Both the position numbers and the translations under genes were made by a program. A DNA stretch of 64,000 nt from the NCBI GenBank assembly GCA_001600635.1, contig BCKL01000002.1:1596266-1660265 (forward strand). The letters run 5' to 3'. Source of the stretch: Leucosporidium creatinivorum (lineage: Eukaryota > Basidiomycota > Microbotryomycetes > Leucosporidiales > Leucosporidiaceae). Below the pieces are notes generated by a model. The model saw only the letters and a list, made by a program, of their open reading frames with translations, was not told the DNA's origin and searched no databases. Shown here in pieces: positions 35,065 to 47,975 of the stretch (its first letter is position 1; the number at the start of each line of letters is the position of its first letter).

Positions 35065-35746
35065 GCTCGTGCGCAAGTGGCAGTCGCTGATCGAGGCCCA
35101 CGTCGATGTCAAGACCACCGACGGCTACCTCATCCGCCTCTTTACCATCGCGTTCACCAAGAAGCGCCCCAACCAGGTCAAGAAGACTACCTACGCCAAG
35201 GCTTCGCAGATCCGCGAGATCCGCAAGAAGATGATGGAGATTGCTGTTCGTGAGGCTTCCAGCTGCGATTTGAAGCAACTCGTTCATAAGTTGGTTCCCG
35301 AGGTCAGCGCTGTCCTTACGCTCTCGCCGTCGTTTCGCCGGTGGACTTAGCCGTTTCGGCGTCGCTGACGATCTCTCCTCTCTTCCCACGCTCAGGTCAT
35401 CGGCCGCGAGATCGAGAAGGCGTCGCAGGGAGTCTACCCTCTCCAGAACTGCTACGTCCGCAAGGTGAAGATCCTCAAGGCGCCCAAGTTCGAGTGAGTC
35501 CAATGCCGTCGTCTGTTGTTCGAGCCGAGCTGACCTCCGGCCCCTCCCTCTCTCACCTCACCAGCATCAACAAGCTCCTCGAGCTCCACGCCGGAGAGGT
35601 TGCTGAGGACAGTGGTGTCAAGGTTCCCAAGGGCGACTTTGTCGAGCCCGCTGCTTTGACCTCGGTGAGTGCAGCTCGGCGTCTGTGAGCTTCTGCTTGG
35701 AACAGCTCGCTGACCTCACTCTCTCCCCCTCTCATCACAGGTCTAA
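35065..35746 (+). pseudogene. 5'-truncated copy of eS1
   Basis: The sequence starts abruptly within codons for [11 protein letters not shown] and then follows the eS1 gene to the same stop, keeping its introns. It lacks the start codon and the N-terminal half, so it cannot make eS1. It is the end of the right inverted-repeat arm, and its intact reading frame and unchanged introns show that the duplication is recent and DNA-mediated. It could also be an assembly product. It is a host gene copy, not a retrocopy. Confidence 0.85.
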
Positions 35747-37070
35747 GCGTGCTATGTTGTGCCCCAGGGGGAATGGAGAAGGAGAAGGGGGGGTTGTAGG
35801 GCCGGGCTTGCAAAACCAACGCTTGCTTTCGGCGGTTCATTTTCAGTCTCGTGTCGGTGCCGAGTCGAGAGGGGAGAGCAGAGGACGAAGAAGAAGGGGA
35901 GAGCTGACGCATCGCGTATCTCTATGCCCTTCGCGATCAAACCTCGTCTACCGTCCCGGCGCGCCCCAGCGGCGACAGCAAGTCTCGGTGACCGCTTCGG
36001 CGCTGGCCTCTGGACGCTCGAGGGGACGTTTCGAGCTACCACGGCGCCTCTGAGCCTCCCAAGCCATCTCCTCGAGACTGATGTACACTTCCATCGAGAC
36101 CACTGTCACGAGGACACCCTCGCCACAAAGTCGGATGCTCTAAGCCTAAGCCTTGCCCGCCAAGTCGGCTGCACATTGGTGTCAGATGGTCGTCATGCGC
36201 TCTCAAGTTAGGTCACCAGAGTCTATAGAGTCATCCTGAAGCTGCTCGAGTGCAGCACGACCAACGGCCCGGCTCAGCAGATCCGCCGAGCTGCTCGGAC
36301 TTGGTTGACGAGGTGGCTGTCGACGCCTTGAAAGCAGAAGAACCTCTTTGACAGGGACATGCTGAGCTAGTGCTGATATTAAGCGCGGCATCGAGCCGCA
36401 CCGTGACATCCGAGATCTCGGCTGTAGCTTGGGACACTGCTCGGAGCCACTCTCGGTCGCCGCCCCATTGGCGCAGTGCAGCTCAGCGGGAACCAAGAGA
36501 CAGCAAGTGCCAGGCAAGTGAAAACACACAAAGCCTACTTACCTCGAGCCCTGCACCCTGCACCTTATAACCAACTTCCTCTCATCACCTGCTCGATCCG
36601 CCTTTCGCTTCTTGGCTTCTCCCCTCGTCCTCGCTTTCGTCGTCGCGCTCGCTCCGACATCTCGCCGCTCGTTGCAGCAGTACAGGATCCTCGACATAAC
36701 ATCGTAGCTGCTACACCACCTCTCCTCGCTTGCTAGCTGAGGCCAGCTGGCCTTCCAGCGCTCGAAAGCGATACAAACACGACTCGACGGCTGGCTTTAT
36801 CGAGAAGGTAAGCAGAGCTGTGGTCGAATAGAGCAGGGGTAGCATTTCGCCGGAGGCCGACGTGCAGCTGTACGCCTTGCGAGAAGACGGCTGCAGGGAA
36901 CAGCGAGCAGGCGGAAGAGGGCGGAAGCGGACGAGCAGGAGGCGGTCGGCGAGGAGGGAGAGGGCCTGCATACGAGCAATGGGCTTGGCCACTCCATACA
37001 GCCGTGCTCGGCGAGAGCTCACACTTTTTATTGACGAGAAGCCGAGCTAACTTCCTTTCGCCCTTCGCAG
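35747..37070. other. Non-coding part of the right arm
   Basis: Mirror of 30,098-31,421. It lies between the eS1 fragment and F-box gene C' and should include the promoter of C'. No gene recognised. Confidence 0.4.
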
Positions 37071-38307
37071 ATGGCTTCCTCCGATTCGCCGAGCTCCTCC
37101 CCTCCTCCTCTTCCTCCACCTCTTCCACCTCTGAGCCATCGCCCTTCGCTACCCTCCCTACCGAGCTCAAGCTCGAGATCATCGCCTGGACTGGAATCGC
37201 TAGCCCTCGAGCTCTCTGCGACCTCTTGTCGACGAACCGAGAGCTGCGGAAGCTATCCGAGCCACAGAGGTGGAAGGTGAGTCACTCGGAGCCTTTTTAC
37301 AGCTATGTGCGCTGATGACTTGCGACCGAATTACAGAACCTTCCTACCTCGCCCGCCTATCTCGACAACCTCCCCGAGCTCATCGACACCATCCTCCCGC
37401 GTTACGGCCACCACATTCGACTCCTACGCCTGGACGGACCGACGGGTCCTGAAGACCGCATGTCTAGTGAAGCCCTGACTCTATACTACGACTTAATCCA
37501 TACCGCCCTTCCCCTCATGACCGGCCTCATCCATCTCGACGTCACGGCCGCGGAACTGGGTGCAAACCGCACGAATCTGAGGGGCCTTCGACACGCCATC
37601 CCCGTCCTCTCCAAATCCCTTACAAAGCTGACACTTTCGGCGGGGAGCGCAATCAGCGGGGTCGCCATCGGTGCCCTCTTCGCGGCGTTACCTTCCCTCA
37701 CTACCCTGCGCTTGAGCTGGACGAGTGTGAGAAGCGGAGGCGTAATGGCACGGGCGTTCTATTCCCTACACCACCTGGAGTCGCTGCAAATCAGCGTGGT
37801 TCGGGCGAGTACGATGCACAAGGTTCGGCTCTCGCCTCGAGCTCCCTTACCCATCTCGACTTGCGCGATTGCGCCGTCGACTTGGATGACCTACACTCTC
37901 TTCTATCTGCCCATCAAGACACCCTCACCTCCCTCGTCCTCTGCGCTGTAAGCCCCCCGGTAACACCACGACCGCCGACCTTCCACCTTCCGAACCTCCG
38001 CGACCTCTCCCTCGATTCCGACGGCGCTCAGCCTACCTTTTTCTCCTCTTCACCCCTTCACACTCTCCGCTGCACCTACGCGCCGGACGATCGCCTGGAG
38101 CCGGTTCTGCAAGCGCTCGACCAGCATCGGTCGACACTAAAGAAGCTTCGGGTGTGCGAGACAGACTGGAGCGGCGTCACAGGCGAGACCGATTACCATG
38201 ATGATCTGGAGAAGGTCAGAGCGGTATGTCGAGAGCGAGGTATCGACTTCGCCGAGGGGCGTTGGAAGGTCGACGAGTGGAATGCGCACTTTGGGAAGTG
38301 GATGTAG
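37071..38307 (+). pseudogene. F-box/LRR gene C', frameshifted
   Basis: This is the mirror partner of C. The first exon is about 95% identical to that of C, but one base is missing in the Ser-rich codons before the F-box, near 37,101. The ATG at 37,071 therefore does not read into FATLPTELKLEIIAW, and no other ATG opens that frame. Exon 2 starts near 37,337 (NLPTSPAYLDNLPELIDTIL) and is only about half identical to that of C at protein level. A second one-base loss lies near 37,848. The end is NAHFGKWM. Two frame breaks make it a probable pseudogene, unless the draft sequence is wrong. The fragment at 30,047-30,097 shares the first loss. Confidence 0.75.
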
Positions 38308-39010
38308 CTTTGGAGTAGGAGTAGGGGTTCATCATAATGTGTTGTATGCTTAGCAGCTGGCGCTGACAGCTGAGAGCTGAGCTAGCAAAACGAGGCGACA
38401 GCTGCTCGGTCGAGTCGGGCGAAGCGAGCTCGGCGCAGGCTAAGATCTCTCGCGCAGCTTCACTGAGGCGGCTTCAGCACTCTCACGTCGATTGCAGCAG
38501 CGCGAAGTTGTAGTCGAATAGCCTGCTTGACGAGTCTCAACATCTGCTGCGGCCGCTCATCCTCTAAGCTTCGGCGCTCGGCGCCACCTCCCTCCCCTCT
38601 CCCCTTCGCCAACTCTCGCCGCCGAGCTTCCTCCTTCTCTCCCACGCTCTCTCGAACTGTTTCCTGACCCTTGATGCCTCCACGATCCCTCTACAGCATC
38701 TCGAAGACATTGAATGGCTCCTCTGTGCTCTCGATGTCTGTGCGATTCGACCTGGGAGGCGGAGACCTGGAGGAAGGTGGACAGTGTCGGAGGTTGGCGA
38801 GGGAGATGATGCGTTGGAGCTGGATGATGGGAGCGAGGGTTTGGAGGTGGTGGTTGTTGCGAGGGGTTCGCGGTGGAGGTGAGGGAGGCCGAAAGAGGCG
38901 AGCGAAACGCCGAGCAGTCGGGAAGGCAGGTTGGAACGCTTCTGCTGACTCTGGAGGCAGCCCTCGTATAGTAGCTACTTTGAATGATAGCAATTGCACA
39001 TATACGACGT
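38308..39010. other. Intergenic region between convergent genes
   Basis: About 700 bases between the ends of C' and the quinolinate phosphoribosyltransferase gene. No gene is recognised. Confidence 0.4.
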
Positions 39011-40386
<1,376 letters not shown>

Positions 40387-40575
40387 GCTGAAGAGGTGCA
40401 GGATCGAGACAAAGCAGAAGCGAGCGAGAAGTAGGAAGCGAAGAGGCGGAGCTCACGGCCGGCTCGCTCTTTGGCTCTGCCCACGTCCCGTGATCTCGTC
40501 TCGACAGCTCGAATCGCCTACAGGATCATCTAGCTGCCTCTTCTGCTCGCCTGCTACCTCTACAGGAGCTCCACC

Positions 40576-41856
40576 ATGGCTTCACTGCTGCCAGCGCACG
40601 CTACCATCCTCGTGCACCACGTTTCGCCTCTTTCTGCTACTCATGCACGGCAACACGCTCTCGGTGAGCTACAGCGCTTCTTGGTGATGCCCCGAGCTCG
40701 ACTAACAGCACTTCCCTACAGACATTCGCGCTCAGGGAGCTGAAGAAGCTCAGGACGACGCGCCGTCGGAGGCCCTGCGCTGGACGATCAAGAACAAGTA
40801 CTACACGGCAGACGTCGGCTTCCGTGTACTTGAGCTGCTGGACGAAGGGGGTGATGGAGAAGAGCCTGCCGTGATCGTGTTGGCCGCGAGGGAGGAGGTG
40901 AGCGAGCGCCCTCAGCCTCTGCAACGCCGAGCTGATCCCTTACACTCTCACAGCTACCACACGCCGACCTCACACCTCTACTCAAGCGTCTCGCTTCCCG
41001 AACGGCCGAGTTTGAGGTCGCCTTGCTCGTTTCGCTCCCTCCGCCCAGCTCGGCGCCCGCTTCGGACTCGCCCAAACTAAACGAGGAAGCATGGGAGGAC
41101 CTCGCTCTAGAGCATGGGTTCGAATGGGTTGATTTCGCTCCCGAAGCTGAGCAGCGTGAACCGGGAGAAGGCGAGGATCGCGAGGAGACGGGCTTGCGGA
41201 GGGTCGTTGGGGCGCTGCAGGCTCATATGTGGGAGGGAATGGTGCCGGTCAAGAAGGAGGAGCAGGCAAAGAATATTGCGAGTAGAGGGCGGTGCGGAGA
41301 TGACGGACCGACACTCGATAGCGACGAGGACGAGCTCTCGGCGCTCGGCGCTCCTCCCCTGCCTCAGGCCAAACCCTTCGCACCGACACCCATGAGCTTC
41401 CCCGACACTTTCCTCCCTTCCATCAAATCCAAGGCAACACCTTCGCCTGCTACCGCTCCTCCGCACTCCACCGTCGAAGCATCGTCAGCACCCGCCGCCG
41501 AGCCTACGTTCGAGGACGACTTTGCGCCCTTCGTCCCCGCCCTTCCCTCCTCACAGACCTCCTTCCCTCCTCTCGCACCCCTCTCTGCCGCCAACAGCAC
41601 CACCTCACCACCCATCTCCCCTCTCTACCGCCACCCCGAGCTCGCCTTCCCCGACAGCTCGACCCTTCCCTCGGCCGCAAGAGATGATCATGAAGGCCAA
41701 GAGGGAGAGGACGACCTAGAAGCCATGTTTGCGAAGCTGGTGGGCGTGAGGGAGGAGATGAAGGGGTTGAACGGGAACATGGAGGCGAGGAGGGCGTTGG
41801 CCGAGAGGACGGTGTTGGGGTTGTTCGGTGGAGGGGACAGTGATGGGGATGAGTAG
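40576..41856 (+). CDS. Adaptin-binding protein, AAGAB/p34-like
   Basis: Members of this family chaperone adaptor-protein subunits (AP-1 and AP-2) during clathrin coat assembly; yeast Irc6 is distantly related. The N-terminal half looks like a degenerate GTPase fold (ATILVHHVSPLS, YYTADVGFRVLELL, AVIVLAARE). The linker includes LEHGFEWVDFAPE and TGLRRVVGALQAHMWEGM, typical of p34. The C-terminal helical pair DDLEAMFAKLVGVREEM and RRALAERTVLGLF matches the conserved end of the family. The middle is low-complexity. Two introns lie in the first 350 bases. It is divergent from the quinolinate phosphoribosyltransferase gene, with 190 bp between starts. Confidence 0.78.
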
Positions 41857-42041
41857 AAAGATGTTGTGATGCACTGAGGCTTCGAAAACTTTTTTGAGCA
41901 AGGAAGCACATCTAGCTAAACCTTCGCTGCTCGCGTCGCGCTTGAAGCGCCTTCGGACTGGCTCACTCGCTCGTCGCTTCGTGCCCGATGGCTTACAACA
42001 TCAACGTGATGACGTCTCACTTCTACATACAGATGGCCTAT

Positions 42042-43414
42042 TCATCTCCACGCCTCCAAGCTAACCTCGATCCCCTCTGCTCGCCCCAGCTCGGCGACCT
42101 CATCCCAAGGCGCCAGCAATCTCCTCCAATTCGAAGGGGTCATGTCTCGGGTCGCCTCCAGGTCGTGCGAGATGACACGCTTCATAAGATCATCCATGAG
42201 CTGTACGTCCAGCCGCTGGAGATGGCTCCCGTGCGCCCGGATGGCCCGCCGAACGGCAGCGAGGTTGGCCTGCTCCAACGCCTCGTCGATCTCGAAGCGC
42301 CCCGCGCCGATGTCGTAACCCTCGTTTTGCATGCAGCGAAGGGTCTCCAAGGGACTTGACGAGAAGTAGTCGAGGAAGGAAAGGTTGACGCTGATGTGGA
42401 GGGACAGGTGGCGCAGTCGAGGGAAGGTCGGCGCTCGTTGCTGGGGGAGAGGGTGAGGTTCCTTATCCCAGTTGCGGCAGATGAGAGTGTGGAGGGTGGA
42501 GGAGATAGTGGAGATGACGTCCAAGAGTTCGGCGGGCTTCAAACTGAGGCATTCGAGCACCTCGAGAGGTGCGTCGAACCTCGCCCCCTGGAGGCTGTTT
42601 CCGAAGACCATGATCATGCGAAGCTTCTTGAGGTTGTGCAGAGTGGTGAAGGCCTCTACTAGCTCGGGGCCGTCGTGCATGCCGAGATGGGGGCCGCCGA
42701 TGTTCTCGAGGTGCAGTGAGGTGAGGAGGGGAAGGTTGGCGACAATCTCGGCGACTCGAGGGGCGGACATGGGGTAACGACTTTGAGGGCCGACGAGGCG
42801 GAGGGAGGTCAGAGTCTTTCCGAGCATTGGCGTCGCTTCCAGAAGGTGGCTGTCGCCATCCAATCCATCGCGGTCGATGAGGGAGCCGAAACAATCGATG
42901 TCGAGCCGTGTCAACGCCGAGAGGTGCTCCAGCGCCGGCTGGAAGAAGTTCCACCGCATCATTGAGGTCATGAGCTGAGGCTCAACACCCGCTTTGTCGT
43001 CGGCAACCTCGAGATAGATGCTCTTGATGAGGGGGCCGTACTTCTTCGCATGCCAGCGGAAGGGCAGGAGCTCCTCGTATTTGACGTCGCGGAGCTTGAA
43101 GTCGTCGTCCTTAACCGGTGGGTCGCTCTTGTCCATCTCGAATTTGAGGTCCTGTGATTGTTGTGTCAGCGACGGAAGGACACTGAGGCAGGTTGGCCAC
43201 TCACGCCGAAGATGACGGGTTCGCCGAGACGGCGAAGCTCGTTGCAGGTCGACGCTAGGGAAAGGACGAGGCGCTTCCCTCCTAGAACGTTGCAGCATTC
43301 GAGGATCTGGATCTTGAGCTCGGGAGCCAGGCGGTCGAAGTAGCTCGGCGCGGAGGGTGAGGGACAGGCGGCCGGTGTCGACGAGGGCTTCTTGCTTCCC
43401 TTCTTCTTGGCCAT
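42042..43414 (-). CDS. F-box/LRR protein A
   Basis: Exon 1 encodes a Lys-rich start (MAKKKGSKKPSS) and the F-box-like motif SYFDRLAPELKIQILECCNVLGG ... STCNELRRLGEPVIFG. An intron of about 50 nt follows near 43,152-43,204. The long exon 2 encodes LRRs (HLSALTRLDIDCFGSL, LPLLTSLHLENIGG, TLHNLKKLRMIMVFG, FPRLRHLSLHI) and ends EVSLEAWR. The product of about 440 residues is intact. The basic start might be a nuclear signal. It has an inverted, decayed partner, A', at 60,189, with which it shares the opening residues and also upstream DNA. Confidence 0.8.
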
Positions 43415-44029
43415 GGTGGTCTCTTGTGGGTTGATGAAGGTCTGCGGATGAGTTAGCGGTCAGCTGTGTACTCCTAGTCGTCCTCAGAAGCCTTGCAGAT
43501 GCCGTCGAGCTGCTCTGAGCTGGCGCTGCCCTCGCCGTGCAGCTGTCGAGCCGTCGCGACGAGGTGCACAGCAGCAGCAGCATCCTTACTACCTCATCGA
43601 GCTGTAGCTGTATGCCGACCGCGCTCGTTGCGCCTACAGAGAGAGAACGGAAGCTCACCTCGAAAAGGTGCAAATCAACGGCGAGAGCAGATAGTAGAGC
43701 GCTGTAGGCTAGTAGCGAGCAAGTCGAGTAGCACTGAAGAGCTGACAAGCTTCCTGTGGTTGAACGAGCGAGTCGAAGAGAGCGATGACGAGGGGAGAAG
43801 TCAACGAGCGAGAGCGGCGCGCGGCGAGACTTGGTCGACTGCAACGGAGCTCGAAAGGCCTGCAGCAAAGGCCTAGCAGCTGCCTTAGCATTGTGATGTA
43901 GCCCGAGACCATAGCTTGGATGATTTGAACCCTAACAAGACCGACCGAGCAGATGTTTGCCTTCGCCGAGCTCTCGCCGAACTCAAGCTACAGACCTCGA
44001 AAGCTCCATTGATGCAACAGCTCACACCC
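43415..44029. other. Region between F-box genes A and B
   Basis: The 615 bp hold the promoter of A and the terminator of B. Two stretches (about 43,490-43,700 and 43,915-44,029) are recognisably similar, in reverse complement, to 59,811-60,188, so the duplication of the A-B pair included its spacer. Confidence 0.6.
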
Positions 44030-45412
44030 TCAATACCACTTCGTGATGATCCCCAATTCGCTACACCGCTCCCTCACTACCCTCCACGGCTCCAACGCCC
44101 TCGTTCCGGGAGTATCCTCTCCCGCCGCCCACTCCTCCTCCAGCCTTCCCAACAGCAATCGTGTATCTCTCAGAGACATAGTCTTGACATCCAACAGCTT
44201 GAGCGTGTCTCTATGGACCTCCACGAGCCTCAGCATCTCCTTCACGCTTCGAGCCTCGGCGACGGGGTCGACCGAATACTCGTCTTCAGCGGGGTCCGAG
44301 TTGATCTGGACAATCTTGAGGAAGTGTAGCGGGCTGGAATTGAATCGAGCAACGAAAGACAGGTCGAGGTGGCCATCCAGGGAGAGATTCACTAGATGCG
44401 GAAAGCGAAGGTTGTCGGCGTCGGTGGGAATGGCCTCCTTGCGGCCGCTGATTACGCCACGGACAAAGATGGAGTGAAGTGTAGCCTCGTGGCTCCGGAT
44501 GACCTCGATCAAGTCGGGTAGATACGTGTGGGAGGCGCGGTCGTCCAAGATCTCCAACGGCCCGGAGAGACGAAGGTTGGCGAGGAAGCTGTCGTCGACT
44601 TCGCTGATGCGGAAGGAACTGAGGTGGTGTAAACTTCCAGTGGCCTCTTTGAGGAGGGTGTAGTCCTCAGGCCGAGATTCGTGTTGGTTGGTGCCGACGT
44701 CTTGGAGGCTAAGGGCGGTTAGGAGGGGAAGGGCGCCGAGAAGTTGGGCGAGACGATCGGGGTGCATGGAGAAGTGCTCGACGTTGCTCGACAGGCGTAG
44801 GGAGGTGAGGGTATTGCTGAAGGTGGGTGCAGCGGTGAGGAGGTAGTCGTCACCCTCGATGTCGACCCTGGGGCCAGCCAGAGACGTGTACTCGGAGATG
44901 TCGAGTTCTTGAAGGGAGGAGAGATGGCAAAGCGACCTTTTGAAGCCTCTCGACCGGACGATGGAGATGGCATGTTGGAAATTCCACACCCCATGAGGTG
45001 CCCGCTGTAGGCGTACGCTCTTGACGAGGTGACCAAAGCCGCGCGAAAGCAAGGCGAAGAGGCTGAACGTCCTGTCTTGGCATGCGAGCTGGAGACTCTC
45101 CTCGTTGGCGGCCTCAAAGCTTTCGGGTAGAGTGAAGGAGAGGTCCTGTTTTGAGTCGAGGTCAGCCTTCGAGACGAGGAAGCTGGTAAGAAGACGACAA
45201 ACTCGGTAGATCAAAGGCCGACCGAGTTCCTGCAACTCTTTCGACGTTCCCATCAATCGCACGAGGAGCGGCTTTCCTCCCAGAGCGATGCAGTTCTTGC
45301 AAATGGCAAGCTTGAGCTCCACTGGCAGACGATCTAAGAGATTCGGCTCGAGTGAATAGTTCGGCGAAGGGAGAGTGGGTGCCGGTGAGGGCTCGGCGTT
45401 CTCTTCAGCCAT
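44030..45412 (-). CDS. F-box/LRR protein B
   Basis: Exon 1 encodes a Pro/Ser-rich start and the motif NLLDRLPVELKLAICKNCIALGG ... MGTSKELQELGRPLIYR. The intron near 45,150-45,205 is in frame and free of stops, so reading through it would add about 18 residues. Exon 2 encodes LRRs such as HLSSLQELDISEYTSL, LPLLTALSLQDVG and FPHLVNLSLDGHLDLSF, ending CSELGIITKWY. The product of about 440 residues is intact. Its mirror partner is B' at 58,420. Role as an SCF substrate adaptor is inferred from the F-box-like motif and LRRs. Confidence 0.8.
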   Translation of the reverse strand: MAEENAEPSPAPTLPSPNYSLEPNLLDRLPVELKLAICKNCIALGGKPLLVRLMGTSKELQELGRPLIYRVCRLLTSFLVSKADLDSKQDLSFTLPESFEAANEESLQLACQDRTFSLFALLSRGFGHLVKSVRLQRAPHGVWNFQHAISIVRSRGFKRSLCHLSSLQELDISEYTSLAGPRVDIEGDDYLLTAAPTFSNTLTSLRLSSNVEHFSMHPDRLAQLLGALPLLTALSLQDVGTNQHESRPEDYTLLKEATGSLHHLSSFRISEVDDSFLANLRLSGPLEILDDRASHTYLPDLIEVIRSHEATLHSIFVRGVISGRKEAIPTDADNLRFPHLVNLSLDGHLDLSFVARFNSSPLHFLKIVQINSDPAEDEYSVDPVAEARSVKEMLRLVEVHRDTLKLLDVKTMSLRDTRLLLGRLEEEWAAGEDTPGTRALEPWRVVRERCSELGIITKWY

Positions 45413-47975
45413 GACGATAGCTCTAGGGACGTGAAAGTGAAGATCAGCTCAAGTCCAGACGCTCACGCTTCACTGTAGCCCGACAGCCCTCCCGCACACA
45501 TCTCCAATAGCGCGTCCTGCCTCCCCGTGGCTACCAGAGACCGCTGAGCAGCGGCAGCACAAGCACAAACACTACCCTCATCTGTGTTTGCCATAGGTGT
45601 CTCGAAATCCCGCCTGCTTATCAACAGCGCTGAACGCTCACCTGAGATTGCGAGACCGGCTCGAGCAGGTTTATGAGTGAACGAGGACGAGGCAGTCCGA
45701 AGTACAGCAGCGAGAGACAACGTCTGACGAGTTATAATCTGTGCCGCGAGTTGAGAGAAGCGAAACGAGGAATTCGGTTAGTCAAGGGAGCGCAACCCGG
45801 AACCGACGAGCGCGAGCCTCTCTTGACGGCCGCCAAATCTCTGAACTGTAGCTCGCAGTCGCCTGTAGTTCGAGCACACGTCAAGACTACTGGACTATAG
45901 TCCCCTTCCTGTGAGCTTTAGGGCCCCCGACCTGCGCCTCCCTGCACCGAGCACCGACTTGAAGCGCTGCGAGACGCGCAGGCTGCTCTGCTACACCTTG
46001 CGAGATGTAGAAGAGTCTCTTACGTCAGTCCCCGGGTCTGTAGGGTCGTGGAGGAAGGGAAGCGGGAGAAGCCGCCACAGCAACCATCGCCGAACTCGAC
46101 CTTGCGAGGTCTGTAGAGCTGAAGCCTGGGCCGCGAGCGGCAAGGCCGTTACGAAGGAGAGCAACAGCCTGACAGAGCAGCTGCAGTAGCTACGGTGGAC
46201 CAGAGCTCGCCACCGCCCTCACAAGGCGGCAACGAAGCCCCGAGTCTGGAGCGCCGAGCTGCTCAAGCTCCCCCTCTGCGTATGAACGATGGCGCTCTGC
46301 TTGCTATCAAAGCCTCACGTGGTTTGGAAGAGCTTGGGCGCATGAGTATGGCTTTCACTCCAGCACTGTATCGCCAGAGAACGAGCAGCCAGCTCGTCGT
46401 TCATGCTGCTCCCAAGTTCAACTCCCGGCGTATCAGGGCTGTCGATCCTTGCAGCCCGCCCGACAGACAGGACCTCGAGAGCCACTACTAGTACATCCAA
46501 CTCTCTTCCGCAAGGCGATGTGGACGGGAGAACGAGGGATAGCGAAGCAGCGACTCGCCAGCGACCTTTTCGCCGAGCTCCGAAATCAGGTCAATGAACC
46601 AAGAAGCACGCGTAGATACAACACGCGGATGTGATGACAGACGGACCAATTAGCAGAACTTGCCGCCACCCAACGGGCAGCAGCAAGCTTCCGATGTCCA
46701 CCCCCCAAACGCCGAAGTCCTGTCATTCGGCACTTGCTCGATCGCAGGTCGGCCGTCGCACCTCAATAGTAGTGTCTAAGCATACCGTACATTAGAACAG
46801 GAGCTTCTGACGGCTGTAGACCCGCGCGCCCTCACCGTAATCTAGCGAGAGCACGAGCGCCAAAACTCGCCGAGCTCGTTCACGGCTCGGAGTTGTTGCT
46901 ACAGCCTCATGCAGGGCTTTAGCGAGGCTAATCGCTGCCTCAATTATTGGAGGAGAACTGAAGGAGCGCGTCAAGATACCCGCACCCTCCCTGCTCTGCA
47001 GGGAGAGAGCGAGAACCAGCGGCTCCCGCTCACTCCTCGTTTTCTCTCGCTCGTGGGCTGCCCGCTCGTCTCGATCTGCACATTGCCAGCCCATGCAGTG
47101 AGCTACTTGCCTTCTTAGCGTCGTTCTGTGTGACCTCTCCGCCCCCGCCTTGGCTCTCCCTTCGCTCGTCCGACGACTGCCTTCGCTTCCGTCGTCTCGG
47201 CTTCCTCCGCTCGCGCCTGCCTCCCTGTAGCCTTCTACGCAGTCTGTTGGCGTTGTCTTGTTTACTTGCTCAGCGGTCGCCAATGAGCCATGAGCTGAGA
47301 AGCGACAAAGAGGTAGGAGAAAGAGAAGCGAAAGTTAACTTCGGCTCGGCTTGACTGCTCGCTCGGCGCTCATGACTCGCGGTTCTGAGGACGGGAAAGC
47401 AGTCGCAGACCTGACAGTGCAGCACCTCGTAGACCCAACACAGTCCTGCACTTCGACAGCCCGCTCGAGAAATCTCGACTCGGCTGCACCCTCCTGCGAA
47501 GCATCTTCAGCTCGGCGTTGTTTCCGAGCGCTCGGGAGAGGCTGGGAGAGCGGCAGTAGTCTTCTAAAGCTGTCTGTAAGATGCTACAACTGCACAAGGA
47601 GCGACACGAGAGCTGTAGCGAAACCCCACTCTCGCGCATGTTGACGAGGATGTGATGGACTCGTTCTCGGCAGCCAGAAGGGAGGAGGAGCGCTGGTTTA
47701 CTTCCATGTACATTCTGATGAGCCCTGTACTAGGTCAGAGTGACTATCCCCGAAGATCGGGTGACGCTGTAAGACTATCGACTCGAGCACAAGGTGGCAA
47801 ATCCCTGCTCTCTCACCTCTCTCCCTCCTGCCACATCTTGCTCGCTCCACCCTCTCTCCCTCCGCTCTCTCGCTCCGCCAACTCGCCCGCCTCGTCGTCG
47901 ACTCTCTCTCGCCTTCTCACTCGCTACAGAAGACTACAGAACAGCGCACAAGTCGCGGAATCGGCACCAACAGAC
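45413..47975. other. Long gene-free stretch
   Basis: At 2.56 kb this is the longest stretch of host DNA in the window without a recognised gene. No splice-linked exons, transposon domains, tRNA or rRNA are evident. It must include the promoters of gene B and of the zinc-module gene. Composition is similar to the genes around it, and the many short open frames show no shared domain. Confidence 0.45.

Larger units (their letters stand above)
35065..37121. repeat. Inverted repeat, right arm
   Basis: Reverse complement of 30,047-32,103, separated from it by a 2,961 bp unique spacer. Beyond 37,121 the left arm is cut by the gap, so the true length of the repeat is unknown. Similarity to the left contig continues through the first exon of C. 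Confidence 0.9.
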
